Positions 1-7,847 of a DNA stretch of 53,000 bases are shown here, in pieces. Both the position numbers and the translations under genes were made by a program. The notes under the pieces were generated by a model. That model had not been told where the DNA came from. It saw only the letters and a list, made by a program, of their open reading frames with translations, and did no database searches. The first letter of the stretch is position 1, and every line of letters starts with the position of its first letter. The stretch comes from Strigamia acuminata (lineage: Eukaryota > Arthropoda > Chilopoda > Geophilomorpha > Linotaeniidae): the NCBI GenBank assembly GCA_949358305.1, contig CASHSZ010000136.1, forward strand, positions 188,001 to 241,000, read 5' to 3'.

Positions 1-3000
1 AGGCCTCCTGCCTACGACGGTTCCAACTCCAAATGGCATCCGTGCACAGCAACTCATACAATGGTGCTGCGAAATCTGCCAACTTGTGCACAAAAACTGC
101 ATAAAAGGCGACCATTCCCAAGAAAGTACGGAGTTGTTTCACGTCGGCCGGGGGCGGGATAGCGACCACGGCCTCAATCTTCGATGTTATAGGTTGGACT
201 CCTCTCTCGCTCACTGTGAATCCTAAAAAGTCTAATTTAAGTTTACAAAATAAACACTTCTCCAAGGCGAGTCGTAAGCCCTTGGACGCCAATCGCTTGA
301 AAACTTCCTCCAAAACTTCAAAATGCTCTTCAAGCGTCCAGGTGGCTATTAAAATGTCGTCTAAATAAATGAAAATCCGGACTACACCATCTAAAACCAT
401 CACAATTATACGTTGAAACCTTCCCGCTGATGGCATAGTCCCAAATGGCAGGCGGGTCACTGCCATCACGCCCTTCTCCGTGTTGACCGCGGCTATCTCC
501 GCCGACCGGGTCGACAACGGGATCTGTTGGTAAGCGTGTCGCATATCCAGCAAACTAAAGAATCTAGCTGGCCACCACACCACGCTACGTGCGCGCTTCT
601 TCATCGTGACCACTCCGGGATGCCCCTCATGGAGCAAACGCAGCATCTTCTGCCGCAAGGCGGTCGGTATCACGACCCGATCGCCCCACATCAGCACTCC
701 CGCCACAATGGTCAATTCATAAAATTTCACTACAAAATCTTTCAAGCTGTTAATTAAAAGGGGGTCCCCGGAGCGCACCGCTGCCACCACACGTGTCAAA
801 ACCGGATCGGCGTCCGTCGCCTTCGCCACATCCGCTGCCAAAAGAAGCTCCTCCCGCTCCAGCTCGACCAGAAATAAAGGCCATTCCTCCGCCTCCTCGC
901 GTGCCACCTCCACCGGAAAACGACTGAGGGTGTCAGCATTCTGGTTCTGTTCTCCTCTCCTATAGACAAGTCGGTACTCATACGCGGCCAGCATCAATGC
1001 CCAGCGCAGCATTCGCGGGCTTATTACCAATGGGATGGGACGATCTGGGCCCAAAATGCCCAACAGCGGCTTATGATCTGTAAATATAACAAAAGCCCTT
1101 CCCATTAGGTAAACGTGAAACTTTTTTACCGCGAACACCACGGCGAGGGCCTCCTTGTCTATCTGTGCGTAGTTTATTTCCGCCTTCGTCAAGGAACGGG
1201 AAGCGTAAGCAACCGGCAACTCCTGATCGTTCTGTCCAATATGGGCCAGCACCGCTCCCACTCCAAAAGGCGACGCATCAGTCGCGATGGACAACGGACG
1301 CACCAAATCATAAAACGTCAAAATCGGGGCGGTGGTTAATGCCCTCTTGATGGCGTCGAAGGCCTCCTGCCTACGACGGTTCCAACTCCAAATGGCATCC
1401 GTGCACAGCAACTCATACAATGGTGCTGCGAAATCTGCCAACTTGTGCACAAAAACTGCATAAAAGGCGACCATTCCCAAGAAAGTACGGAGTTGTTTCA
1501 CGTCGGCCGGGGGCGGGATAGCGACCACGGCCTCAATCTTCGATGTTATAGGTTGGACTCCTCTCTCGCTCACTGTGAATCCTAAAAAGTCTAATTTAAG
1601 TTTACAAAATAAACACTTCTCCAAGGCGAGTCGTAAGCCCTTGGACGCCAATCGCTTGAAAACTTCCTCCAAAACTTCAAAATGCTCTTCAAGCGTCCAG
1701 GTGGCTATTAAAATGTCGTCTAAATAAATGAAAATCCGGACTACACCATCTAAAACCATCACAATTATACGTTGAAACCTTCCCGCTGATGGCATAGTCC
1801 CAAATGGCAGGCGGGTCACTGCCATCACGCCCTTCTCCGTGTTGACCGCGGCTATCTCCGCCGACCGGGTCGACAACGGGATCTGTTGGTAAGCGTGTCG
1901 CATATCCAGCAAACTAAAGAATCTAGCTCGTCCAATCGATGCGAGCAACTCAGAAATCTTTGGTAATGGGTAGGGGTCGGGCTGAAGACTGGCGTTGACC
2001 GTCGAGCGGTAATCACCGCAGAGCCGGACACTCCCGTCCTTCTTCACCACTGTCACCAACGGTGTGGCCCACTCTGCAAACTGTATGGGTCGGAAAACTC
2101 CCTCGGCGACCAAACGGTCGATTTCCTTCGCCACGGCCGGCCTCAGGGGCAGCGGGACCGGTCTAGGTCTAAAAAACTTTGGTACTGCGTCAGTGCGTAA
2201 TATCAAATCCACCGGGCTACCCGTATACGTGCCCAAGCCTTTCTTGAAAATTCCCTGGTACCGCCCCAACAACGCCTTTAATCTGGGGTCCGTCTGGCTC
2301 CCGGGTCGGCCGGTGGTCAACTGCCCCACCAAATCACCCCTTAACTCTCCAACATTGTCCCGTAACTGTCCTCGAGCTGTCCCGTAAACATTTGGCATCA
2401 GGGCGTTGGAGATGGTTTGCCATCCAAACAATGAGACTAGATCGCGCCCCACCAAACTGGGACCCAATTTCCCAACAATTATAAACTTTACAAACTTTAG
2501 CTTTCCTGCGATGAGTAGATGAACTTGCACTTCTCCCAACACCTCCACCGGTTGCCTTTGATAAGCGTATAATCTGGTAGTGGACACTCTAATGTCCTGC
2601 ATGGCAATCAGACCTCTTGACAGCAACATGTTACAGTCATTCACGTTTAATATAGATAACACGCTTCCGGTATCCAACAACAAATCAAAATCCAACGTGT
2701 TCAACTGTGCATGCACCATCAAGGGCGGCGGGCGCCTTCCCGAACTCTTTAACTGAAACAGCGCGAAGTCCTCCTCCTCTTGCTCCTGCAAGGTGTTGAC
2801 GGGAACACGACGTTGGCGCCAGTTTTCTTCGGGAGCGCCACCTGCGCTCGCGCCATCGACATCCGTTGGAAATGAGGGCATCGCGCAGCCTTGGTCCGCC
2901 TCGCCAGTCCTCCTGACCCAGTCTCCTCGAAGCCTGCCAGTTGTCCTCGGCAATGGTGCACCTGATGGTCCGAAAAGCGGGTCGTATGGGCAATCTTTGA

Positions 3001-3820
3001 CGAAGTGCGGCCCCCCGCACCGAAAACACTGTACCGGTGTGCCGTCGCGCTTGAAAGGTCGGCCCGCCTGTGTTCTCGTCGACTCTTGGCGCCCGCGCCA
3101 AGGTCGCTGGAAACCGCCGCCTCGTCCGCCCATCGCTGCTGGTGAACCCGCCGGTCTTTGCGGCACGAACGCTCGCCCACGCCCTCGCTGGCCACCTCGC
3201 CGAAAATCCGCAGAGGTCTGCTGTACCGCTGCAGACGTCGACGGGGTGCTGTCGGATTCAACCACTGGCAGGGCTTCTTCTTTCCCCTCAGCTGCCATAT
3301 GGGCCATCTCGTGGGCCACCGCTCTTTTAGTGACCTCGAGGACTGACAAAGGCATATTTAAAAGGATTTCACGTACCAAAACCGGATTTTTGGCTCCGCG
3401 GACCACTTGTTCTACAATCGCATTGTCCATCTCGTCTTTCGTCAGGAAGTTGCACCGCTGTGCCATCACTCGTAAATCCGCGATATATGTGTCCACTGAC
3501 TCGCCTGGCTTTCTCTTTTTCGCCCCAAAACGTTGACGTGCCATATAGGGAGTGTCGACGGTTTTAAAGTGCAGATCCACTGCTGCAATTAACACGTCCA
3601 AATCCATGTTTGCCACCTCCTTCGGGTGTACCAACCGCTTAATTTTGTCATACATGAGAGTTCCTACAGATGTCAAAAGTAAAGCTACTTGCTTATCTTT
3701 ATCAACACTATTAAGCGACACAAACAACACAAAAGTTTCCTTCCATGTCAACCACTCCTGCCAGGTCGTCCCCTTGAACGTTGGGAGATTTCCCAACATT
3801 GGCTGCGCCGCCTGCGCCAT
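1..3820 (-). CDS. Element G gag-protease-RT-RNaseH-(IN) fused polyprotein, 3' end outside window
   Basis: This is one open frame from the ATG at 3820 to the left edge (about 1273 codons, no stop), and a stop lies two codons upstream of that ATG. Gag comes first, with a CCHC knuckle starting CFRCGG at about residue 265 after an RGG-rich stretch. An aspartic protease follows (LLLDTGS, D383), then reverse transcriptase (YLDD, first D at 701), RNase H (TDASPFGVG) and the start of the integrase zinc finger (HEGHPG...VVWWP, plus coordinates 570-640). At 569/570 the frame jumps back into RT, so the YLDD box recurs near residue 1154. Gag and pol are fused, with no frameshift needed, unlike the other gypsy elements here. 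The layout resembles the K02A2.6-like gypsy group (family knowledge, not searched). The repeated RT would prevent a normal Pol unless the duplication is an assembly artefact. Confidence 0.88.
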   Translation of the reverse strand, partial: MAQAAQPMLGNLPTFKGTTWQEWLTWKETFVLFVSLNSVDKDKQVALLLTSVGTLMYDKIKRLVHPKEVANMDLDVLIAAVDLHFKTVDTPYMARQRFGAKKRKPGESVDTYIADLRVMAQRCNFLTKDEMDNAIVEQVVRGAKNPVLVREILLNMPLSVLEVTKRAVAHEMAHMAAEGKEEALPVVESDSTPSTSAAVQQTSADFRRGGQRGRGRAFVPQRPAGSPAAMGGRGGGFQRPWRGRQESTRTQAGRPFKRDGTPVQCFRCGGPHFVKDCPYDPLFGPSGAPLPRTTGRLRGDWVRRTGEADQGCAMPSFPTDVDGASAGGAPEENWRQRRVPVNTLQEQEEEDFALFQLKSSGRRPPPLMVHAQLNTLDFDLLLDTGSVLSILNVNDCNMLLSRGLIAMQDIRVSTTRLYAYQRQPVEVLGEVQVHLLIAGKLKFVKFIIVGKLGPSLVGRDLVSLFGWQTISNALMPNVYGTARGQLRDNVGELRGDLVGQLTTGRPGSQTDPRLKALLGRYQGIFKKGLGTYTGSPVDLILRTDAVPKFFRPRPVPLPLRPAVAKEIDRLVAEGVFRPIQFAEWATPLVTVVKKDGSVRLCGDYRSTVNASLQPDPYPLPKISELLASIGRARFFSLLDMRHAYQQIPLSTRSAEIAAVNTEKGVMAVTRLPFGTMPSAGRFQRIIVMVLDGVVRIFIYLDDILIATWTLEEHFEVLEEVFKRLASKGLRLALEKCLFCKLKLDFLGFTVSERGVQPITSKIEAVVAIPPPADVKQLRTFLGMVAFYAVFVHKLADFAAPLYELLCTDAIWSWNRRRQEAFDAIKRALTTAPILTFYDLVRPLSIATDASPFGVGAVLAHIGQNDQELPVAYASRSLTKAEINYAQIDKEALAVVFAVKKFHVYLMGRAFVIFTDHKPLLGILGPDRPIPLVISPRMLRWALMLAAYEYRLVYRRGEQNQNADTLSRFPVEVAREEAEEWPLFLVELEREELLLAADVAKATDADPVLTRVVAAVRSGDPLLINSLKDFVVKFYELTIVAGVLMWGDRVVIPTALRQKMLRLLHEGHPGVVTMKKRARSVVWWPARFFSLLDMRHAYQQIPLSTRSAEIAAVNTEKGVMAVTRLPFGTMPSAGRFQRIIVMVLDGVVRIFIYLDDILIATWTLEEHFEVLEEVFKRLASKGLRLALEKCLFCKLKLDFLGFTVSERGVQPITSKIEAVVAIPPPADVKQLRTFLGMVAFYAVFVHKLADFAAPLYELLCTDAIWSWNRRRQEA
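570..1928 (-). repeat. In-frame tandem duplication unit in element G pol (1359 bp)
   Basis: Positions 1-569 repeat 1360-1928 with no difference seen by eye, an offset of 1359 bp (453 codons). The unit is therefore 570-1928, and its second copy extends off the left edge. It spans the RT palm through RNase H to the integrase zinc finger. The reading frame stays open across the junction. Confidence 0.85.
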
Positions 3821-4256
3821 TCGAAACTAGGCTTCGCCGCGCGGCTTTCCTTCCAAAAATCGATCCGAGCAACCGCTCTTCGTGCCGTCTTCACTCGACA
3901 CACCAGACGCAAACCGCAACACGTCGCCGTCTGAACCGTGTGGCACGTCCTCGTGGCCGCAACTCTCCAGCCGGCCTCTCTGCCGCCGCGTGACACGCCT
4001 TCTAAAAAAAAAACGAAATCGCCGACCGTCTTTCCTCCCGATTCTCGTCCAGGTAACCGCTACCACGACCCGCAGCTCGCTGCCGTGCCCACTGTGGCAA
4101 CTGTCGTCGCTTGTCAGCCGAGTTCTCTCTCGAACGTGTCGCCGACTCAACAAAACGGCCCAAAGACAGACGAAACTCACAGTTGGGAGAATGTCACTCA
4201 ACGCTCTCTTCGCTCAGTCAACGTGGCGCTCGTCGCAACATCGTGGATACCACTGA
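3821..4256 (-). other. Element G 5' leader between LTR and gag
   Basis: This is GC-rich untranslated sequence between the 5' LTR and the gag ATG. A 124-codon open frame (3827-4201) lies in the same frame as gag and ends two codons before its ATG. It has no recognisable domain and I treat it as leader. The first TGG after the LTR (minus strand, about 4251-4253) would mark the primer binding site, but I could not match it to a tRNA. Confidence 0.6.
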
Positions 4257-4461
4257 TGTGTTCTGTATACACAAATAACCAGCCATTGGTTTGGGAGAAA
4301 CTCTCACACGTCTGTACATTTATTCATCTTAAATCATTCTGCATTCCAGAACTGCTGTTGCTATAGCAGTGAGCATTATTACACAAAATCATTGTTGCTA
4401 ATTACAATCAATTAAGCTTTGCTATCGTTACATTATTGCTTGCTAATTTAGGCTGAACACA
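4257..4461 (-). repeat. Element G 5' LTR (205 bp)
   Basis: Ends are TGTGTTC and GAACACA, a perfect 7-bp inverted repeat. A poly(A) signal AATAAA is present on the minus strand near 4320. The partner LTR is off the window, so the boundaries rest on the terminal inverted repeat and the switch to cluster-like sequence at 4465. Confidence 0.7.
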
Positions 4462-4464
4462 GCA

Positions 4465-4649
4465 GCTGATTAACAGTAAATCGGCCTCGTAAGTCGCTTC
4501 CAGGTATGAACTTACTGGAGTGTCCTCAACGTCGCAAAGTATTTGTTCCAGTCTTTTAAATTCTCGTTTGGTTTTCGTATAAGATGTAACCTGATCGTGT
4601 AAGTGTTTAAAATATGAATAGATGTACGGATTTAAGGTATAGAAAGTTT
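4465..4649 (-). pseudogene. Inverted fragment of the 28033-29193 gene
   Basis: This 185-bp stretch is the reverse complement of 28319-28503, inside the third cluster gene, with about five differences by eye (roughly 97 percent identity). Homology stops abruptly at both sides, next to the element G LTR on the left and at a T-run on the right. No start or complete domain is present, so it is a dead duplicate. The remaining bases to 4697 show no gene. Confidence 0.8.
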
Positions 4650-4697
4650 TTTTTGTAGTTGTATTATCAGCATAGGCAGTCAAGTAAGTGGCGTTAA

Positions 4698-5189
4698 GAT
4701 TGTGTTAAGATTAAGGAACATAAGAAAATTGTGCAATTTTTTTCTACGTCATTCATTGAAAATCATTTTAACATCTTCCAACTACAATCAGAGACTACAA
4801 AGTTACTTGGTTCTGATCTACCTTCCAATGGATTAATTCTCATTACGAAAACTAAAATCTTTAAGTTGAAATCAATTTTTAAAAATACAATAGACCTCAT
4901 GTTTATTTCTAAGAATATGTTTTGTGACAAGGAAGGTGTTATTTATAAGTCAAAAAAGAAATGTAAACTAAAGAAGAATTGCATTTACGAAGGGTTTTAT
5001 ACTCTTGATAAATTCAGTGATTACAGAAAACAGAAAGATGAAATATTTCCATACTTTTGTGCTTACAGAAAACGGAAAGATAAAATATTTCCCAACAATC
5101 AGAAAACTATTAAATATACAATGGAATTATTAAAATATCCAATTTATAACAACACCTGTTTTAATCAGAATTTATTTGCTGTGCCTTAA
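4698..5189 (+). pseudogene. AT-rich cluster open frame 1, 5' end missing
   Basis: The frame is open from 4698, just after a TAA, to the stop at 5189, but the first ATG is only at 4898, so the natural start is missing. The usable protein is about 163 residues, rich in Lys, Phe, Asn and Ile, with no signal peptide, membrane segment or domain I recognise. It has an internal duplication: YRKQKDEIFP and YRKRKDKIFP lie 14 residues apart. It is followed on the same strand by frame 2. The lost start abuts the inverted fragment at 4465-4649, so that rearrangement probably removed it. It could be an old viral gene or a chance-open remnant. Confidence 0.45.
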
Positions 5190-5397
5190 AGGTTCAGCTT
5201 GATTGAATTGTTTAGTTCATAGAAACAAACTGTAACAAAAAAGAACAACTCAAATGGGTGTGCACGTTATCTTGATAATTGTAATGGGAACTTTTTTTTT
5301 TCATTGCTAATTTCATTTCCATATAAACAAAAGTTATATAATTTGAGCCATGTGTGGAATAAAAATAATTCAGATGGTATTATGGTGTTTTTAGTAG

Positions 5398-5414
5398 ATA
5401 GGTTAGGTTAGGTT
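5398..5414 (+). repeat. Short TTAGG run
   Basis: Three tandem TTAGG units, the arthropod telomere motif, occur in the gap between cluster frames 1 and 2. The run is too short to be a telomere and may be chance or repair filler. Confidence 0.4.
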
Positions 5415-5971
5415 GCAAAATCGGCTGTTTGTGTCAATACATCCTGTGTTTTAAGTCATAAACTGGCAGAAATAGATAAATATAATTTTGGTAAACAATA
5501 CACAAACACAAATTCTCATAACACGAACGTATTTCCTCGAATTTGCGCCAACTGCTTAGCTATTAAATTCGGTTTATACGAAACATTGCAAGAAAACACG
5601 ACGACTTTTATGAACTGCATAATCAACAAAACGCAGGGATCAGACAGTGTTCGCAGAAACGAAGGTCCTTATTTGTGTGCTTTCAAATCCGTCAAAAATA
5701 TAATAGAAGATGAACACGTAGTTTTTCCTAAAAATTGCTTGATTTTAGCCTCGGGACAAATTCTAACGGACATTTTAATGAGTGATTCAAATAATTTATT
5801 CAATGTAAGTAAATCCATTCCTAAACTGTGTATTAAGACGTATAATCCGAATCCCGATTTCGTCAAGAAAGTTGATCAGGTAAAAGGCAGGAAGAAAATA
5901 CTTCGAGACACGTATGATAAAGACGTGAAGAAAGAAAAACTCACATTGGAAAGAAAAAAAACACTAGCCAT
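5412..5971 (+). pseudogene. AT-rich cluster gene 2, 5' part, interrupted by element A
   Basis: The frame is open from 5412 to the insertion site of element A; the first ATG is at 5610. The sequence looks coding from well before that ATG, including a CxxC (ICANC), so the true start has probably been lost upstream. The frame ends at 5971, within the 4-bp target duplication CCAT (5968-5971, repeated at 27874-27877). Removing element A and one CCAT lets the frame continue without a shift from 27878 to a TAA at 28050-28052. The C-terminal part is Lys- and Glu-rich. No family is recognised. Viral origin is inferred from packing and lack of introns. Confidence 0.6.
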
Positions 5972-7014
5972 TGTCACGTCGTAGTCGACTTTTTAACAAT
6001 GGTTTCGGAAATTTGAGAATTTCCAGGGATTGTAATAACCAGAAAATTTAGGTTCGCAGGCGCTGCAACTCTTAAAACTTTGCCGGGGGTGGTAGCTAGG
6101 TTAAGACAGCGTCTATTCGTGAAATCTGTATTTTATGGGTGCAGGATTCAATTCGGGCGCCGGGCAAAATGGCGAACGTTGATACTCGAATTTTAAGACC
6201 AAATATATCGCTCTTCACTAGGGAAAATGTTGTCATATGCTAGGCGTACTTACGAAGAGTATGTTTCTTCTCCTGAACACGCGCAAACGTTGGGTGAACG
6301 CGCAAACAGGTACCAAACCGCAGACAACGTCGTCGAACTGTCGATAATGAAATGAATACGCAATTGAGACGAGTATAAGTTCAAAATGTCTAGGCTGAGG
6401 AGGAAGTCACAGTCGTGGCATAAAATGTATTGACGAATTAAGACCGTCGAATACGCCGTTTTTCCAGTAATTTGTACGCAAATAATGGGCAAATAATAAA
6501 TGTTGTGGTTAGTTTAGACTAACATGAGAATTCGGGCTGCATAATGACCGTATGCGTTGAGACGCAACATAAATCGCACTTGGAAATCTTCCAGTTGAGA
6601 CAGAAGATGTTAACTAGTCGAAGGCAAAAATTATTCTCTCTGTCAAAAATGTCTTGACAGAACAAGTCACCTCTGATCACATGTCAAAGGCCAAGTCAAT
6701 TCCCAATGGGGACTGGGCAGAAAACAGGCGATCAGGGGTGAAATATGCAAATTTAGAGCGCGATTATATCAACTTATTGCAGAATTCTCATGAATTGTCT
6801 GGATGGGGTGATTAAAACCAGGCCAAATTAAAGATAAATATCAAAAATAAGGAAAATAATATAAAATAAAATAATAAATTTAGATTTGGGAAAAATAAAA
6901 TAATTTAAAGAAATTAAAACAACTTCTTAATAAAATTGGGAAAAATTAGGGAAAAGGCGCAAAATGCGCTTAAAATTTTGAAAATTATTACTGTCTAAAG
7001 TCAGGACCGTGACA
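5972..7014 (-). repeat. Element A 3' LTR
   Basis: 1043 bp, TGT...ACA, matching 26833-27873. It is preceded by CCAT at 5968-5971. On the minus strand it follows a purine-rich tract at 7015-7028. Confidence 0.93.
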
Positions 7015-7028
7015 TTCCCCCCCACCTA
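7015..7028 (-). other. Element A polypurine tract
   Basis: On the minus strand this is a G-rich purine run (TAGGTGGGGGGGAA) directly abutting the 3' LTR, the expected plus-strand DNA primer of a retroelement. Confidence 0.7.
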
Positions 7029-7847
7029 GATGTTTATTATATGGTTTCTATATAATCAACATCTAAATGGAGTTAACAAACACGATTGATAAAAATTTGA
7101 ACATATAAATAAATAAAAATAATGAATCAACAACATTAATCTCATAATAAACACATAACACAGGTAGGGATTTATTTGGACAGACGCAACAGGCGCACAA
7201 CTTGGCGCAATTACAGACAAGAACAAACAAACACAAACAAATGGGTTTAGGAGAGGAATATTGTAAAAAAAATCGTTTGATTAAAAATTAACAGAATCAA
7301 TAGACGTTTAGGCGCTAATTACGACTAAATTCTATATAGATTAATAAAATTTGTTAAATTATTTGACAACACTTGAAATTAACAATGGTATTTTTCGTTA
7401 TGACTAGATAATTAAATATCTCAAGATTAATTAACAATACCTATGGGTGGCAAAATTTCTATAAAAATGTAAATTTTTAGCAAATAAAAATATTGATTAG
7501 GCGCTGATTTGGCGTCAATTATCACAATACAAGGATAGCAAAATTTCAATGATCACAAATGGTTAATGAAAATGATTAGCAAAAATGATTAGTAAAATAT
7601 AAATATCAAAAAATAAAAAGTTCGCAAACGAATATTATCTTCTTTCGTAGGCGTTTGAGTTTTCACGGAACTGAACGCAAAATCTTCATTGAGGCGTATA
7701 ATAATCACATTTTAAACAATTATAACACTTATCGTTTGTATCACAATTATCACAATAAAGTCCACACACACAACAGTTCGTATATGGGTTTTTAGGAGGC
7801 GCAAAGTCACTATAGGTTCTTGAAGTCAATCCATGAGTTTTATTTTC
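7029..7847 (-). other. Element A 3' untranslated region
   Basis: AT-rich sequence of about 820 bp between the extra gene and the polypurine tract. I see no open frame or structured repeat of note. Confidence 0.6.

Noticed and set aside
2685-3536. Several 100-250 codon open frames on both strands
   Set aside because: They are shadows of the GC-rich gag-pol frame of element G, without domains.
5398-5414. Telomere or telomeric insertion from TTAGG repeats
   Set aside because: Only three units, no flanking subtelomeric structure; could be chance in AT-rich DNA.
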